Positions 1 through 7,932 of a stretch of 64,000 nt of DNA are shown in pieces. The first letter of the stretch is position 1. Each line of letters opens with the position of its first letter. This stretch comes from Porphyromonadaceae bacterium H1. GTDB lineage: Bacteria > Bacteroidota > Bacteroidia > Bacteroidales > Paludibacteraceae. The stretch is from the NCBI GenBank assembly GCA_001653155.1, contig BDEJ01000047.1, forward strand, positions 1-64,000, written 5' to 3'. Both the position numbers and the translations under genes were made by a program. A model generated the notes under the pieces. It made no database searches. It was not told the origin of the DNA and saw only the letters and a program-made list of their open reading frames with translations.

Positions 1-130
1 CAGTTAACTGGTTTTAGGGTTTCTATTATTTGATCTTTTCTTTTTATGTAAAATATATTTATAGGGTTTTTCTTTGTCTTTTGTTTTTTTTTGTTAAAAT
101 TCTTCTTGTAATATAAATTATAAGAAAAAT

Positions 131-883
131 CTATTTATCTAAAATAAGACTGATGTATTCGCGCAAAATAGACAAGGAATAGGCACCGGCGTATTTTTGC
201 AAAAAACCGACAGCCGCATTATGGGCATTTTCATCGGCAGCATCCGAAATGATTCTCACAACTACCAGAGGAATGTGATAGTCGTCACAAACTTGGGCTA
301 CAGCAGCGCCTTCCATCTCAACACAAACAACCGAAGGTAAATGGCGACTGAGCGAGATTTTATCTTCCTTTTTGGACACAAAAAGATCACCGCTGGCAAT
401 GTCACCGATAAGCATCTTCAAGTTTTTGATATCGTATTCGGCTAAGGCTTTTCGAAATTCTTTGTTGTTTCTCAGAAAGTTATGTATTGCCTGCGACATA
501 TCAAGGATATTTTGCTCCGAAGTCTCAAAGGACGTTTTTCCGGTCAAAGGGATTTCAAAACGCCTCATTAAGGGTCTGGCATCCATATCATGCTGAAAAA
601 AACGCTGTCCGATGACAATATCTCCAACATTCAATTCTGGAGAAATAGCGCCGGCCACTCCGGTAAAAACGATCTTATCTACAGCAAATTCCAGAATAAG
701 ATTGCTGGCCGTTGTAGCCGCAGCCACCTTGCCCCAGCGGGAAAAAACGGCAACAACCGGCTGCCCGTACAAATTGCCTCGATAATACAAGCGGCCGCCC
801 CGTTCCACAATTTCCTTATCCTCAATACAGGCAATCACTTGATCGACTTCTTCGGGCATAGCACCCATAATTCCTAAAAGCAT
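131..883 (-). CDS. mtnN: 5'-methylthioadenosine/S-adenosylhomocysteine nucleosidase
   Basis: This enzyme cleaves adenine from methylthioadenosine and S-adenosylhomocysteine, salvaging methionine and relieving inhibition of methyltransferases. The 250-residue protein begins with the family's GIMGAMPEEV segment, whose glutamates match the catalytic start of Pfs proteins. It carries VCVEMEGAAVAQV, which binds the nucleoside ribose, and ISDAADENA, which holds the catalytic aspartate. A central insertion (about residues 105-160) makes it a little longer than the roughly 230-residue E. coli enzyme. It stands downstream of the YggS-like gene on the same strand, but a good -7 box just upstream (909-916) suggests its own promoter. 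Confidence 0.93.
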   Translation of the reverse strand: MLLGIMGAMPEEVDQVIACIEDKEIVERGGRLYYRGNLYGQPVVAVFSRWGKVAAATTASNLILEFAVDKIVFTGVAGAISPELNVGDIVIGQRFFQHDMDARPLMRRFEIPLTGKTSFETSEQNILDMSQAIHNFLRNNKEFRKALAEYDIKNLKMLIGDIASGDLFVSKKEDKISLSRHLPSVVCVEMEGAAVAQVCDDYHIPLVVVRIISDAADENAHNAAVGFLQKYAGAYSLSILREYISLILDK

Positions 884-908
884 GGTTCTTAGATTTTTAG
901 TTGTTTTT

Positions 909-916
909 CAAATATA
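909..916 (-). promoter_or_regulatory. -7 box for mtnN
   Basis: Read on the minus strand the site is TATATTTG, an exact match to the Bacteroidetes TAnnTTTG box, 26 bases before the mtnN start. I see no clear TTTG partner at -33. Confidence 0.55.
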
Positions 917-942
917 GCAGAGTAAAAATTTGAGGTATTGTC

Positions 943-1611
943 TCAGTATTGCCGCTCTCCGAATATGGAGCTGCCGATTCGGATTATTGTGGCTCCTTCT
1001 TCTAAGGCTATCGGATAGTCATCCGACATCCCCATAGAAAGTTCCGAAAAATAATTCTTATCCTTGAAATACTCCGATTTTAGCGTATCAAAAAATTGCT
1101 TCAAAGCTCGCATTTCTTCACGTATCTGCCCGATGTCTTCCGTTAATGTGGCCATTCCCATCAATCCCCTTATTCGCAGATTTTCCATTACAAATATCTT
1201 ATTTTCAGCAAACAGGGCAAGTACTTCCTCCTGAGTGAAGCCAAATTTGCTCGTTTCCTGTGCAATATGCAGCTGAAGCAAACAATCGACACAGCGCCCC
1301 AGCTTTCTTCCCTGGTCATCGATCGCAAGCAACAAGCGCTCGCTATCAACAGCATGTATCAAGTGAACGAAAGGAAGTATATATTTTATCTTATTACTCT
1401 GCAAATGACCAATGAAATGCCATTTTATGTCCTTAGGAAGCGACTCGTACTTACGACACAGTTCCTGAACCCGGCTCTCCCCAAAATGCCGCTCGCCCGA
1501 CTGGTAGGCCTCCATTATAAGCTCCTCGGATTGGAATTTCGAGACACAAACCAACTGAACATGAGGAGGAATGCTGCTACGAAGTGATGCTATTCTCTGT
1601 GCTGTATTCAT
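943..1611 (-). CDS. YggS family pyridoxal-phosphate homeostasis protein
   Basis: Members of this family (YggS/PLPBP/Proc) bind pyridoxal 5'-phosphate and keep free PLP and amino-acid pools balanced; they have no established catalytic activity. The 222-residue protein is a single alanine-racemase-like barrel. Visible hallmarks are LVCVSKFQ with the PLP-binding lysine, FGESRVQE, WHFIGHLQSNK, and the C-terminal LSMGMSDDYPIALEEGAT with the G-S/T-S-x-F phosphate loop (IRIGSSIFG). The length and the order of motifs are normal for the family. It runs in the same direction as mtnN, 59 bases upstream of it. Confidence 0.93.
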   Translation of the reverse strand: MNTAQRIASLRSSIPPHVQLVCVSKFQSEELIMEAYQSGERHFGESRVQELCRKYESLPKDIKWHFIGHLQSNKIKYILPFVHLIHAVDSERLLLAIDDQGRKLGRCVDCLLQLHIAQETSKFGFTQEEVLALFAENKIFVMENLRIRGLMGMATLTEDIGQIREEMRALKQFFDTLKSEYFKDKNYFSELSMGMSDDYPIALEEGATIIRIGSSIFGERQY

Positions 1612-1735
1612 ATATTCAGCTCTTTCTTGTTAATAAACTCTCCCCTCTCCTATTTTTTTCTATTCAAAAATTGACTCGACAGGATCACAAGTAACATAAT
1701 CGGGATTCAAGTATATGCGTTCGGGATTTTTACCT

Positions 1736-1743
1736 TACTTTTG
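1736..1743 (+). promoter_or_regulatory. -7 box for tilS
   Basis: TACTTTTG matches TAnnTTTG exactly. It covers the TTG codon at 1741 that would otherwise be the first possible start of the tilS frame, so the real start must lie downstream at 1765 or 1771. Confidence 0.65.
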
Positions 1744-1764
1744 CAAAAGCAGAAAACTATACGG

Positions 1765-3132
1765 ATGAACATGCAAAGATACGCTAAAAAAGCAAGTAAA
1801 CTACACGAAAAAGTAGAATTATACATCAATAAGGAAGAACTTTTATCCCCCGGTGCAAAAGTAATTGTGGCTATCAGCGGTGGTGCGGATTCAGTTGCCC
1901 TCTTGCATATCCTGCTTGCCTTAGGCTACCGCTGCATAGCAGCTCATTGCAATTTCAATTTGCGAAGAGAGGAGTCCGAGAGAGACGAACAGTTCGTTCG
2001 CAACTTCTGCCTTTCGCTAAACGTAAAAACATATCATACTGATTTTAAAACAATTGAATATTCAAAAAATCGTGGAATATCCATAGAAATGGCAGCAAGA
2101 GAGCTTCGATATGCCTGGTTTGAACAGTTGGCCGAAAAAGAGCAGGCAGCAGCCATCGCCGTAGGACATCACGCGGATGACAATGCGGAAACACTGCTGA
2201 TGCACCTCGTCAGAGGAAGCGGCCTGAAAGGACTCACAGGCATCCCTCCGCGAAACAAAAAGATCGTTCGCCCGCTGTTGAGCTGTAGCCGGCAGGAAAT
2301 ACTGCATTATCTCAAAGAGCATAATCTGAACTTCGTTGTCGATTCGAGCAACCTGACATGCGACTATCAGCGCAACAAGCTCAGAAATTCAGTCATTCCT
2401 TTAATGCAGGAAATCAATCCTTCGCTTGGAGAAACTTTTCAACAATCGATAGCATATTTCCGGGGAGCCTATGCCCTATACGCAGAGGCCATTGAGCAAA
2501 TAAAAAAGAAAATCTGCACGGAGGAAAACAGACTTTTGAAAATAGACATCGCCTTGCTGAAACAGCAAAAGGCTATCCCTACGGTATTGTACGAGTTGCT
2601 TCATCCCTATGGCTTCAATCCGGCAACTGTAGCGAAGATAGCGGCAAGTATTGATAAGGAAACGGGCAAGCAGTTTTTTTCAACAACAGGCTACCGGCTG
2701 ACAAAAGACCGTTCGCAACTTATAATCGATGAGCCATCCGGTAAAACGGAAAGCAGATGGATTGACGAATCGGAGCACAGCGTTTGTGGAAGTCCGAACT
2801 TGCAAATCAAACGCATCAAGCGGACGGAGGATTTTCTATTCTCAAGAGAAAGTCACCGTGTGCACATCGATGCTTCTAAACTGCAATTCCCGCTGAAGCT
2901 AAGACCCTGGCAGGCCGGCGACTTTTTTTATCCCATCGGGATGAAGCAAAAAAAGAAGCTCAGCGATTTCCTGACCGACATAAAGCTGAGTCGGCCCGAA
3001 AAAGATGAGACGCAGGTTCTTGTTTCACAGGAAAATATCGTATGGGTTGTCGGGCATCGACTTGATGAGCGTTTCAAGATAAGCGACCGGACGGAAGAGA
3101 TCATAGAAATCACAGTTCAAACGGACATCTGA
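1765..3132 (+). CDS. tilS: tRNA(Ile)-lysidine synthase
   Basis: TilS attaches lysine to C34 of tRNA-Ile(CAU), changing both the decoding and the charging of that tRNA; it is essential in most bacteria. The PP-loop ATP-pyrophosphatase signature SGGADSVALL lies at residues 38-47, followed by the HCNFNLR segment and GHHADDNAET, which bind ATP and magnesium. The C-terminal third (about residues 280-455) is the TilS substrate-binding region, ending with the typical LRPWQAGDFFYPIGM segment. I chose ATG 1765 (455 residues) because the in-frame TTG at 1741 sits inside the -7 box; ATG 1771 is equally possible. The next gene follows after 9 bases, so the two are probably co-transcribed. Confidence 0.95.
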   Translation: MNMQRYAKKASKLHEKVELYINKEELLSPGAKVIVAISGGADSVALLHILLALGYRCIAAHCNFNLRREESERDEQFVRNFCLSLNVKTYHTDFKTIEYSKNRGISIEMAARELRYAWFEQLAEKEQAAAIAVGHHADDNAETLLMHLVRGSGLKGLTGIPPRNKKIVRPLLSCSRQEILHYLKEHNLNFVVDSSNLTCDYQRNKLRNSVIPLMQEINPSLGETFQQSIAYFRGAYALYAEAIEQIKKKICTEENRLLKIDIALLKQQKAIPTVLYELLHPYGFNPATVAKIAASIDKETGKQFFSTTGYRLTKDRSQLIIDEPSGKTESRWIDESEHSVCGSPNLQIKRIKRTEDFLFSRESHRVHIDASKLQFPLKLRPWQAGDFFYPIGMKQKKKLSDFLTDIKLSRPEKDETQVLVSQENIVWVVGHRLDERFKISDRTEEIIEITVQTDI

Positions 3133-3141
3133 GACCGGTTT

Positions 3142-4383
3142 ATGCTTCATTACTTTAATCCCGGGCACGAAGCGGCCGTCCTCTGCGGGAGCCCCTACTA
3201 CACGCCGCCTAAAAACGTGTTGCAACTGCAACGCGATCTGTCTTTCCTGCCGGCCTGGTATGCCGCCGATGGCGACTTCGTATGGGTCGAAGAACTCTTG
3301 CCGGCAGCTTTTGAACAGGAGCTTACAACAAGTTTCCAATTGAAGGTAAGCGCCGTAAACTCGACCAACATCGCATCTTACAAAGAGCTTTTATCGGGAA
3401 GTGAGTTGCAGCTTTGGGGAATATCGCCTGAAGCCATCCGGCGCTTTGAGATGCGGGAAGAAACAGATGGCTTAAAACTGACTTTGCCGGAATGGAATCC
3501 GGCTTTGGCGCTTTTCTGTCACCGGAAAAAAGCATCGGAATGGCTATCGCAAATATGTCAGAGCATACCGGAGATAAATCCGCAGCTCCTTCCGCGCTTC
3601 TTCGGGTCGCTAAACGAGGTGGAGCAGCTGCTGGAGGAGGAGAAAGAGGCTCTTTTTCTCGCCAAAGCGCCCTATTCCTCTTCGGGACGCGGCTTGCTCT
3701 GGCTCCCCAAGGAATCCTTAACACGCAGCGAAAGACAGATACTGCAAGGCATTATCAACAAACAGGAAACGGTGGCTTTGGAATATGTCCGCCGGAAAAA
3801 GTTGGACTTCGCCATGGAATTCATGTGTCGGGATGGAGCTTGCAGTTTCCTTGGCTACTCCCTCTTCGAAACCGACCAACGGGGAGCCTACCGGGCTAAC
3901 CGCATTGCGACGCAAAAAAACATAGAACAGGAAATAATCCGGACGGCCCAACTAAAGCAATTACTGGAAAAAACGAAAGATGTCCTGATTCGAGAAGCTA
4001 ACAAAGAATTACCATCCCTGTACAAAGGATTCTTCGGGGTGGATATGATGCTGTATGAAGATGAGGGGGAACTTCGGCTTCACCCCTGTGTGGAGCTTAA
4101 CCTCCGCTCCAATATGGGAATTCTGGCGCTCGGTCTGGAAAAATACATAGCAGCGGGCTCGCAAGGATGCTTCAGAATCGAATATCTGAAGTCCGGGGCT
4201 ATGCTCATGGAGCAGCATCGAAGCTACGAAAAGCGCTATCCACGCTGCCTCTCGGAGGGAAAAATCGTATCCGGCTACCTCCCACTCTGCCCGCCTCGAC
4301 CCACAGGGCAGTACTGGGCCTATGTCCTCGTTTCCGAAGGCGGCCCTGCAGTCGAAGCTGAACCGAGAGCCTGCGGGAGATAA
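3142..4383 (+). CDS. ATP-grasp-like protein of unknown function
   Basis: I do not recognise a named product. The 413-residue protein has features reminiscent of an ATP-grasp fold: FLAKAPYSSSGRGLLW at about 172-187 (like the glycine-rich lid with a conserved lysine), ALEYVRRKKLDFAMEF at about 212-227 (adenine-linker type glutamate), GFFGVDMMLY near 297, and VELNLRSNMG near 318-327, which resembles the metal-binding E-x-N-x-R element. The start of the protein (residues 1-20) is rich in Gly, Pro and Tyr. It probably forms an operon with tilS. It has no signal peptide. The substrate cannot be read from the sequence. The Pro/Gly-rich last 35 residues look less conserved in character. Confidence 0.72.
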   Translation: MLHYFNPGHEAAVLCGSPYYTPPKNVLQLQRDLSFLPAWYAADGDFVWVEELLPAAFEQELTTSFQLKVSAVNSTNIASYKELLSGSELQLWGISPEAIRRFEMREETDGLKLTLPEWNPALALFCHRKKASEWLSQICQSIPEINPQLLPRFFGSLNEVEQLLEEEKEALFLAKAPYSSSGRGLLWLPKESLTRSERQILQGIINKQETVALEYVRRKKLDFAMEFMCRDGACSFLGYSLFETDQRGAYRANRIATQKNIEQEIIRTAQLKQLLEKTKDVLIREANKELPSLYKGFFGVDMMLYEDEGELRLHPCVELNLRSNMGILALGLEKYIAAGSQGCFRIEYLKSGAMLMEQHRSYEKRYPRCLSEGKIVSGYLPLCPPRPTGQYWAYVLVSEGGPAVEAEPRACGR

Positions 4384-4386
4384 AAC

Positions 4387-4427
4387 GAGGAGGATTCGAC
4401 CGTTGATCATCAAGTCCAATCCTCCTC
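4387..4427 (+). terminator. Hairpin after the ATP-grasp-like gene
   Basis: GAGGAGGATT (4387-4396) pairs with AATCCTCCTC (4418-4427). Inside, GAC/GTC and TTGA/TCAA can extend the stem with single-base bulges. It starts three bases after the stop codon. There is no strong T-tract, so termination is likely but not certain. Confidence 0.6.
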
Positions 4428-4581
4428 TCAACATGTTGTTTAGAAGTGCATAAAAACTTAGACTTTTTGTGCAATTACAATCATCTCATCGCCAATTTCC
4501 AGAAAGGACAACAGTCTATAAAGAAAATTATGCCCTAATACAATGAGTCTTAACTGCCATTTCGGGCGTTTCGTAGTTTTA

Positions 4582-5379
4582 TTAAAATATTCTTGTCGCT
4601 GCAGTTTGCTTTATTGCTTCTTTATTTCTTTTCCTATCGTAAAACGAATACATTAGAAAAAGTTTTATTTCTATGGAACTTTTTATCCTTTTTACCTTAA
4701 AGCCTCGTGTTTCTAAAAGAGTCTTTGCCGTATCTTTAGATAGGTAATTCACGTGATCCAAGCCCATAGCCTGCCATTTTTCCTCTTGTTTTTTAGCTAT
4801 GTAGCTATCTATTTGAGGTACCTGAAAAATGAGGTATCCCCCTTCTTTCAACATTGAATGACATTTTTCGACAGCTTCGTCGCATCTGTCGATATGCTCC
4901 AGCACATCCCACATCGTGATTATATCATAATAATTTTCTTTCGGTTTGTAATCAAAAAAATCGATGCATTCTACCGGTAGTTTCAAATGCTCTTTTGCGT
5001 AACTAAAAGGCATCTTTGCCATTTCAATTCCTTCTACCTCGTACCCCAAAAGACGACCAGTATGTAGAAAATGCCCCCATCCGACCCCCAAATCAAAGAG
5101 TTTACCTCTTTTACAATATTTCCGTATGAGCGAATAGCGTAATTTATGTCGTTGAATCTTCAACCAATCGTTTCCTGCTATAACAGCTCGTAAAGAGTCC
5201 TCATTTTTATACTCAACGTAATTGATTTGGGAGCGATAAAAGGGAGGAATAAATACAAAACCACATTTTTGACATTGAACAATATCCGCGTTTTCTTTTC
5301 GGAATTTCTTTTTAAATGTGCCTTTGTCCACATTTTTACACACACGACAGCAAATATCTTTCAAGACTTCTTCTTTCAT
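4582..5379 (-). CDS. Class I SAM-dependent methyltransferase with N-terminal zinc ribbon
   Basis: The 265-residue protein starts with a zinc-ribbon-like pair of cysteine knuckles (C11-x2-C14 and C36-x2-C39). A Methyltransf_23-type Rossmann domain follows: LFDLGVGWGHFL near residue 96 is the SAM-binding glycine motif, and DIITMWDVLEHI is the post-motif segment usual in this group. Proteins with this layout often modify sugars in glycan or antigen clusters, but no such cluster adjoins it, so the substrate is unknown. It is flanked by a plus-strand gene on one side and a separately promoted lipoprotein gene on the other, and so probably stands alone. It is AT-richer than its neighbours, which could hint at transfer. 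Confidence 0.82.
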   Translation of the reverse strand: MKEEVLKDICCRVCKNVDKGTFKKKFRKENADIVQCQKCGFVFIPPFYRSQINYVEYKNEDSLRAVIAGNDWLKIQRHKLRYSLIRKYCKRGKLFDLGVGWGHFLHTGRLLGYEVEGIEMAKMPFSYAKEHLKLPVECIDFFDYKPKENYYDIITMWDVLEHIDRCDEAVEKCHSMLKEGGYLIFQVPQIDSYIAKKQEEKWQAMGLDHVNYLSKDTAKTLLETRGFKVKRIKSSIEIKLFLMYSFYDRKRNKEAIKQTAATRIF

Positions 5380-5452
5380 AAAATTTTGTATTCAGATAAA
5401 GATAATAGGAAAGATTTAATTGTAAATTCTTATCCTCATTATATTTGTTAGA

Positions 5453-5917
5453 CTATTTAACTCGAATCATTTTAATATCCTCAAAACCGGTAATACCATA
5501 ATCAACAGGACTGAAAGCCTTTATGACTATGCTGTCGGAGGATAAAAAACGGATTTGGTGACGGGTGACTTTTTTGTTTGCTTCTATATCCCAGAGTCTG
5601 GTAACTTCTATCGAATCCTTTCCGACTATTTTGTAGGATGCCAACAATTCTTCGGGATTGAATTTGTGTTTCTGTGCTATGCTGTTGTCTCCAAAGTGCA
5701 GCTCAGAACATCCTTTGCATGGCTCTACTTCGATCCAGATCCCCATAAGCCTGCTTTTCATTGTTTCCTCAACATGCTCTGCCCGGCAACTTGCACAAGC
5801 AATAAATACCATCAGATATAAAAACTTAGCTGTTTTGAGATATATCGGAATCGCTGCTTTCGGGTTTTGTACATAAACCATGCTTTTTTGCAGCCAGAAT
5901 TTGAAAAACTTTTTCAT
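5453..5917 (-). CDS. Small lipocalin-like lipoprotein
   Basis: A hydrophobic segment followed by IACASC looks like a lipoprotein signal with the modified cysteine at either Cys of that stretch. The mature part is about 110 residues of short beta-strand character with the phrase LMGIWIEVEPCKGC, typical of lipocalin-like proteins that begin with an L-x-G-x-W strand. The frame is open back to 5959, but a -7 box covers 5957-5964. I therefore chose the ATG at 5917 (154 residues), about 33 bases after the predicted transcript start. Function is unknown. Confidence 0.6.
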   Translation of the reverse strand: MKKFFKFWLQKSMVYVQNPKAAIPIYLKTAKFLYLMVFIACASCRAEHVEETMKSRLMGIWIEVEPCKGCSELHFGDNSIAQKHKFNPEELLASYKIVGKDSIEVTRLWDIEANKKVTRHQIRFLSSDSIVIKAFSPVDYGITGFEDIKMIRVK

Positions 5918-5956
5918 AAGGCTTGAGAATTTAGGTATAACGTGAAAATAACATTC

Positions 5957-5964
5957 CAAAGATA
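5957..5964 (-). promoter_or_regulatory. -7 box for the lipocalin-like gene
   Basis: On the minus strand the site reads TATCTTTG, an exact TAnnTTTG match. It overlaps the most upstream ATG of the frame and therefore argues for the internal start at 5917. Confidence 0.55.
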
Positions 5965-6020
5965 CAGTATTTTTTTAAGAAAAATACTCTTGTATAAAAA
6001 AAATTACAACTGAATATAAA

Positions 6021-6053
6021 AAACGGAGGCTGTTTTTTCAAACAGCCTCCCGT
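6021..6053 (-). terminator. Terminator of the hexosaminidase gene
   Basis: GGAGGCTGTTT (6025-6035) pairs with AAACAGCCTCC (6040-6050) around a four-base loop. On the minus strand the stem is followed by a run of T, as expected for intrinsic termination about 20 bases after the stop codon at 6075. Confidence 0.85.
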
Positions 6054-6074
6054 ATGTATATCGAAGTCGATAGT

Positions 6075-7790
6075 TTAATTGTTTTCTCCGGCAAATATAT
6101 GCTTGGCATAATTCACATTCATTTTGTCGAGAATGCCACGCATGGAAGCAATACGCATTTTAAATGCTTCGTAATCTTTCAGTTCGACCGGTGTCCATGC
6201 CACTTCGCTCAAGGCCGTCATACGGGGCAATGCCATGTATTCGGCCTGCTCGGTCAAGGGAATGTATTCGGTCCATAGGTTGGCCTGAACTCCCCAGATA
6301 AGTTGGGCCTGTTCGGGATTGAGCTCAGCCGGTACGGGATCGTAGGAATACACACGCTCTACCGTAGTCAGACAGCAAATACTGAAGTAAGGTTCCTGTG
6401 TTGCAGCATCGATGGAGTCCTGATAGTGGTCGAAATAGCAATATCCTCCGGGAGTCATGATGGCTTTATGTCCCAACTTCGCGGCAGCAATACCGCCTTC
6501 GGTACCGCGCCAGCTCATCACGGTAGCATTAGGCGCCAATCCTCCTTCGAGAATTTCATCCCATCCGATGATTTGTCTCCCTTTGCTGTTGACAAACTTT
6601 TCGATACGGCTTATAAAATAGCTTTGGAGTTTGTCCTCCTTGCTGTGTTTTCTTCCATCCACGGGGCTGGCTTCGATGTCGTCCTTCAGACCCAGTTGTT
6701 TGATCACAGCTTGTGCCTGAGCCGATTCCTTCCATTCTTTTTTAGGAGCTTCGTCGCCTCCGATGTGAATGTACTCACTGGGGAAAATATCCATAATTTC
6801 AGTAAGAACGTCTTCGAGGAAACGGAAAGTTTCTTCTTTCGGGGCTAAGATTTGATTGAATACTCCCCACCATTTACCCACTTCGTAAGGACCGGTTCCA
6901 TTGCCCAATTCCGGATAGGAGGCCAATGCCGCCAGCATGTGGCCGGGCATATCTATTTCCGGTATCACAATGATGTGTCGATCTGCAGCATACTGTACGA
7001 TTTCACGAGCTTCGTCCTGTGTGTAAAAGCCACCGTAACGCTTACCGTCGCCTTTGAATTCGGCATTTTCGCCCCCCGAATCCGGGAAGTGTTTACGGAT
7101 GGCCGTTTCGGCGCGCCAAGCCCCCACTTCCGTCAATTTCGGATATTTCTTAATTTCGATGCGCCAACCCTGATCTTCGGTCAGGTGCCAGTGGAAGCGG
7201 TTCATTTTATGCAAGGCTAACAAATCGATGTATTTCTTGATAAAATCCAATGGGAACATGTGCCGTCCTACATCCAAATGCATACCCCGGTAAGCAAAAC
7301 GAGGCGCATCGTTGATAAGGGCTGCCGGTATCACATAGTCCGTTTTCCCTGCCGAGTTTACAACTTCAAGAATCATTTGTCGGAGGGTTTGCAAGCCCAG
7401 GAAGACTCCCTGAGCAGTCCTCGCGCTCACCGAGATGCGTTCAACGCCTGCGTCGATGCGATAAGCCTCTTCACCCGTCAAGGTAGTGTCGAGCTCCAGT
7501 ACGATACATGCAGGAGTTTTAGCAGGAGCAGTTTCAAGCACATTCAAGCTCAATCCGCTTCCCAGTTCGATATATTCTTTCAGGAAGGCTGCCTCCTTAG
7601 CCAACTTAGCATCTGTAAGGATGCAGCTATTCTCAGTAAGCAACATCCGTCCCTTACGCACTTCCAGTTGTTGAGGAAGCGGTATCAATTTATAATCGGC
7701 CATTGTATTGGGACTCTCGGCATAGGGATTTTTTGAAACGCACGAGAGAGTTACAAGTGCCACAGCAAAAGCAAAAATACATTTTTTCAT
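6075..7790 (-). CDS. Beta-N-acetylhexosaminidase, GH20 family lipoprotein
   Basis: GH20 enzymes remove terminal N-acetylglucosamine or N-acetylgalactosamine from glycans by substrate-assisted catalysis. The 571-residue protein has an N-terminal hydrophobic segment ending at a cysteine (residue 17), consistent with an envelope lipoprotein. A GH20b domain (about 30-160) precedes the catalytic barrel, which begins at the RGMHLDVGRHMF motif near 168. The adjacent catalytic pair Asp346-Glu347 lies in HIGGDEAPKKEW, and the HWHLTEDQGWRIEI segment and a C-terminal WTEY-type segment line the sugar pocket. It fits scavenging of host glycoproteins or cell-wall sugars. The gene is divergent from buk, sharing a 142-base control region. 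Confidence 0.95.
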   Translation of the reverse strand: MKKCIFAFAVALVTLSCVSKNPYAESPNTMADYKLIPLPQQLEVRKGRMLLTENSCILTDAKLAKEAAFLKEYIELGSGLSLNVLETAPAKTPACIVLELDTTLTGEEAYRIDAGVERISVSARTAQGVFLGLQTLRQMILEVVNSAGKTDYVIPAALINDAPRFAYRGMHLDVGRHMFPLDFIKKYIDLLALHKMNRFHWHLTEDQGWRIEIKKYPKLTEVGAWRAETAIRKHFPDSGGENAEFKGDGKRYGGFYTQDEAREIVQYAADRHIIVIPEIDMPGHMLAALASYPELGNGTGPYEVGKWWGVFNQILAPKEETFRFLEDVLTEIMDIFPSEYIHIGGDEAPKKEWKESAQAQAVIKQLGLKDDIEASPVDGRKHSKEDKLQSYFISRIEKFVNSKGRQIIGWDEILEGGLAPNATVMSWRGTEGGIAAAKLGHKAIMTPGGYCYFDHYQDSIDAATQEPYFSICCLTTVERVYSYDPVPAELNPEQAQLIWGVQANLWTEYIPLTEQAEYMALPRMTALSEVAWTPVELKDYEAFKMRIASMRGILDKMNVNYAKHIFAGENN

Positions 7791-7865
7791 GTTTTTACAT
7801 TGTGTTTATTAGGTGAGTAATTGGATTAAATTTCCGGTAAAAATACAAATAATTTTGCAGTCCAA

Positions 7866-7873
7866 CAAAGATA
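7866..7873 (-). promoter_or_regulatory. -7 box for the GH20 gene
   Basis: On the minus strand it reads TATCTTTG (TAnnTTTG). It lies just outside the -33 element of the oppositely directed buk promoter, so the two promoters interleave. Confidence 0.5.
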
Positions 7874-7878
7874 CTCAT

Positions 7879-7909
7879 GTTGCCAAATCGGCTTTTTTGC
7901 GTAAGTTTG
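7879..7909 (+). promoter_or_regulatory. Promoter of buk
   Basis: A -33 element GTTG (7879-7882) is separated by 19 bases from TAAGTTTG (7902-7909), the consensus Bacteroidetes spacing. Transcription should start near 7916, leaving a short leader before the ATG at 7933. Confidence 0.7.
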
Positions 7910-7932
7910 CAGCTATTAAACACCATAATAAT

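Noticed and set aside
103-126. AT-rich inverted repeat after mtnN
   Set aside because: TTCTTGTAAT/ATTATAAGAA can pair, but it is very weak and is followed by A's rather than T's in the direction of transcription.
1741-1764. TTG start of tilS
   Set aside because: The codon is part of the -7 promoter box, so it cannot be in the transcript.
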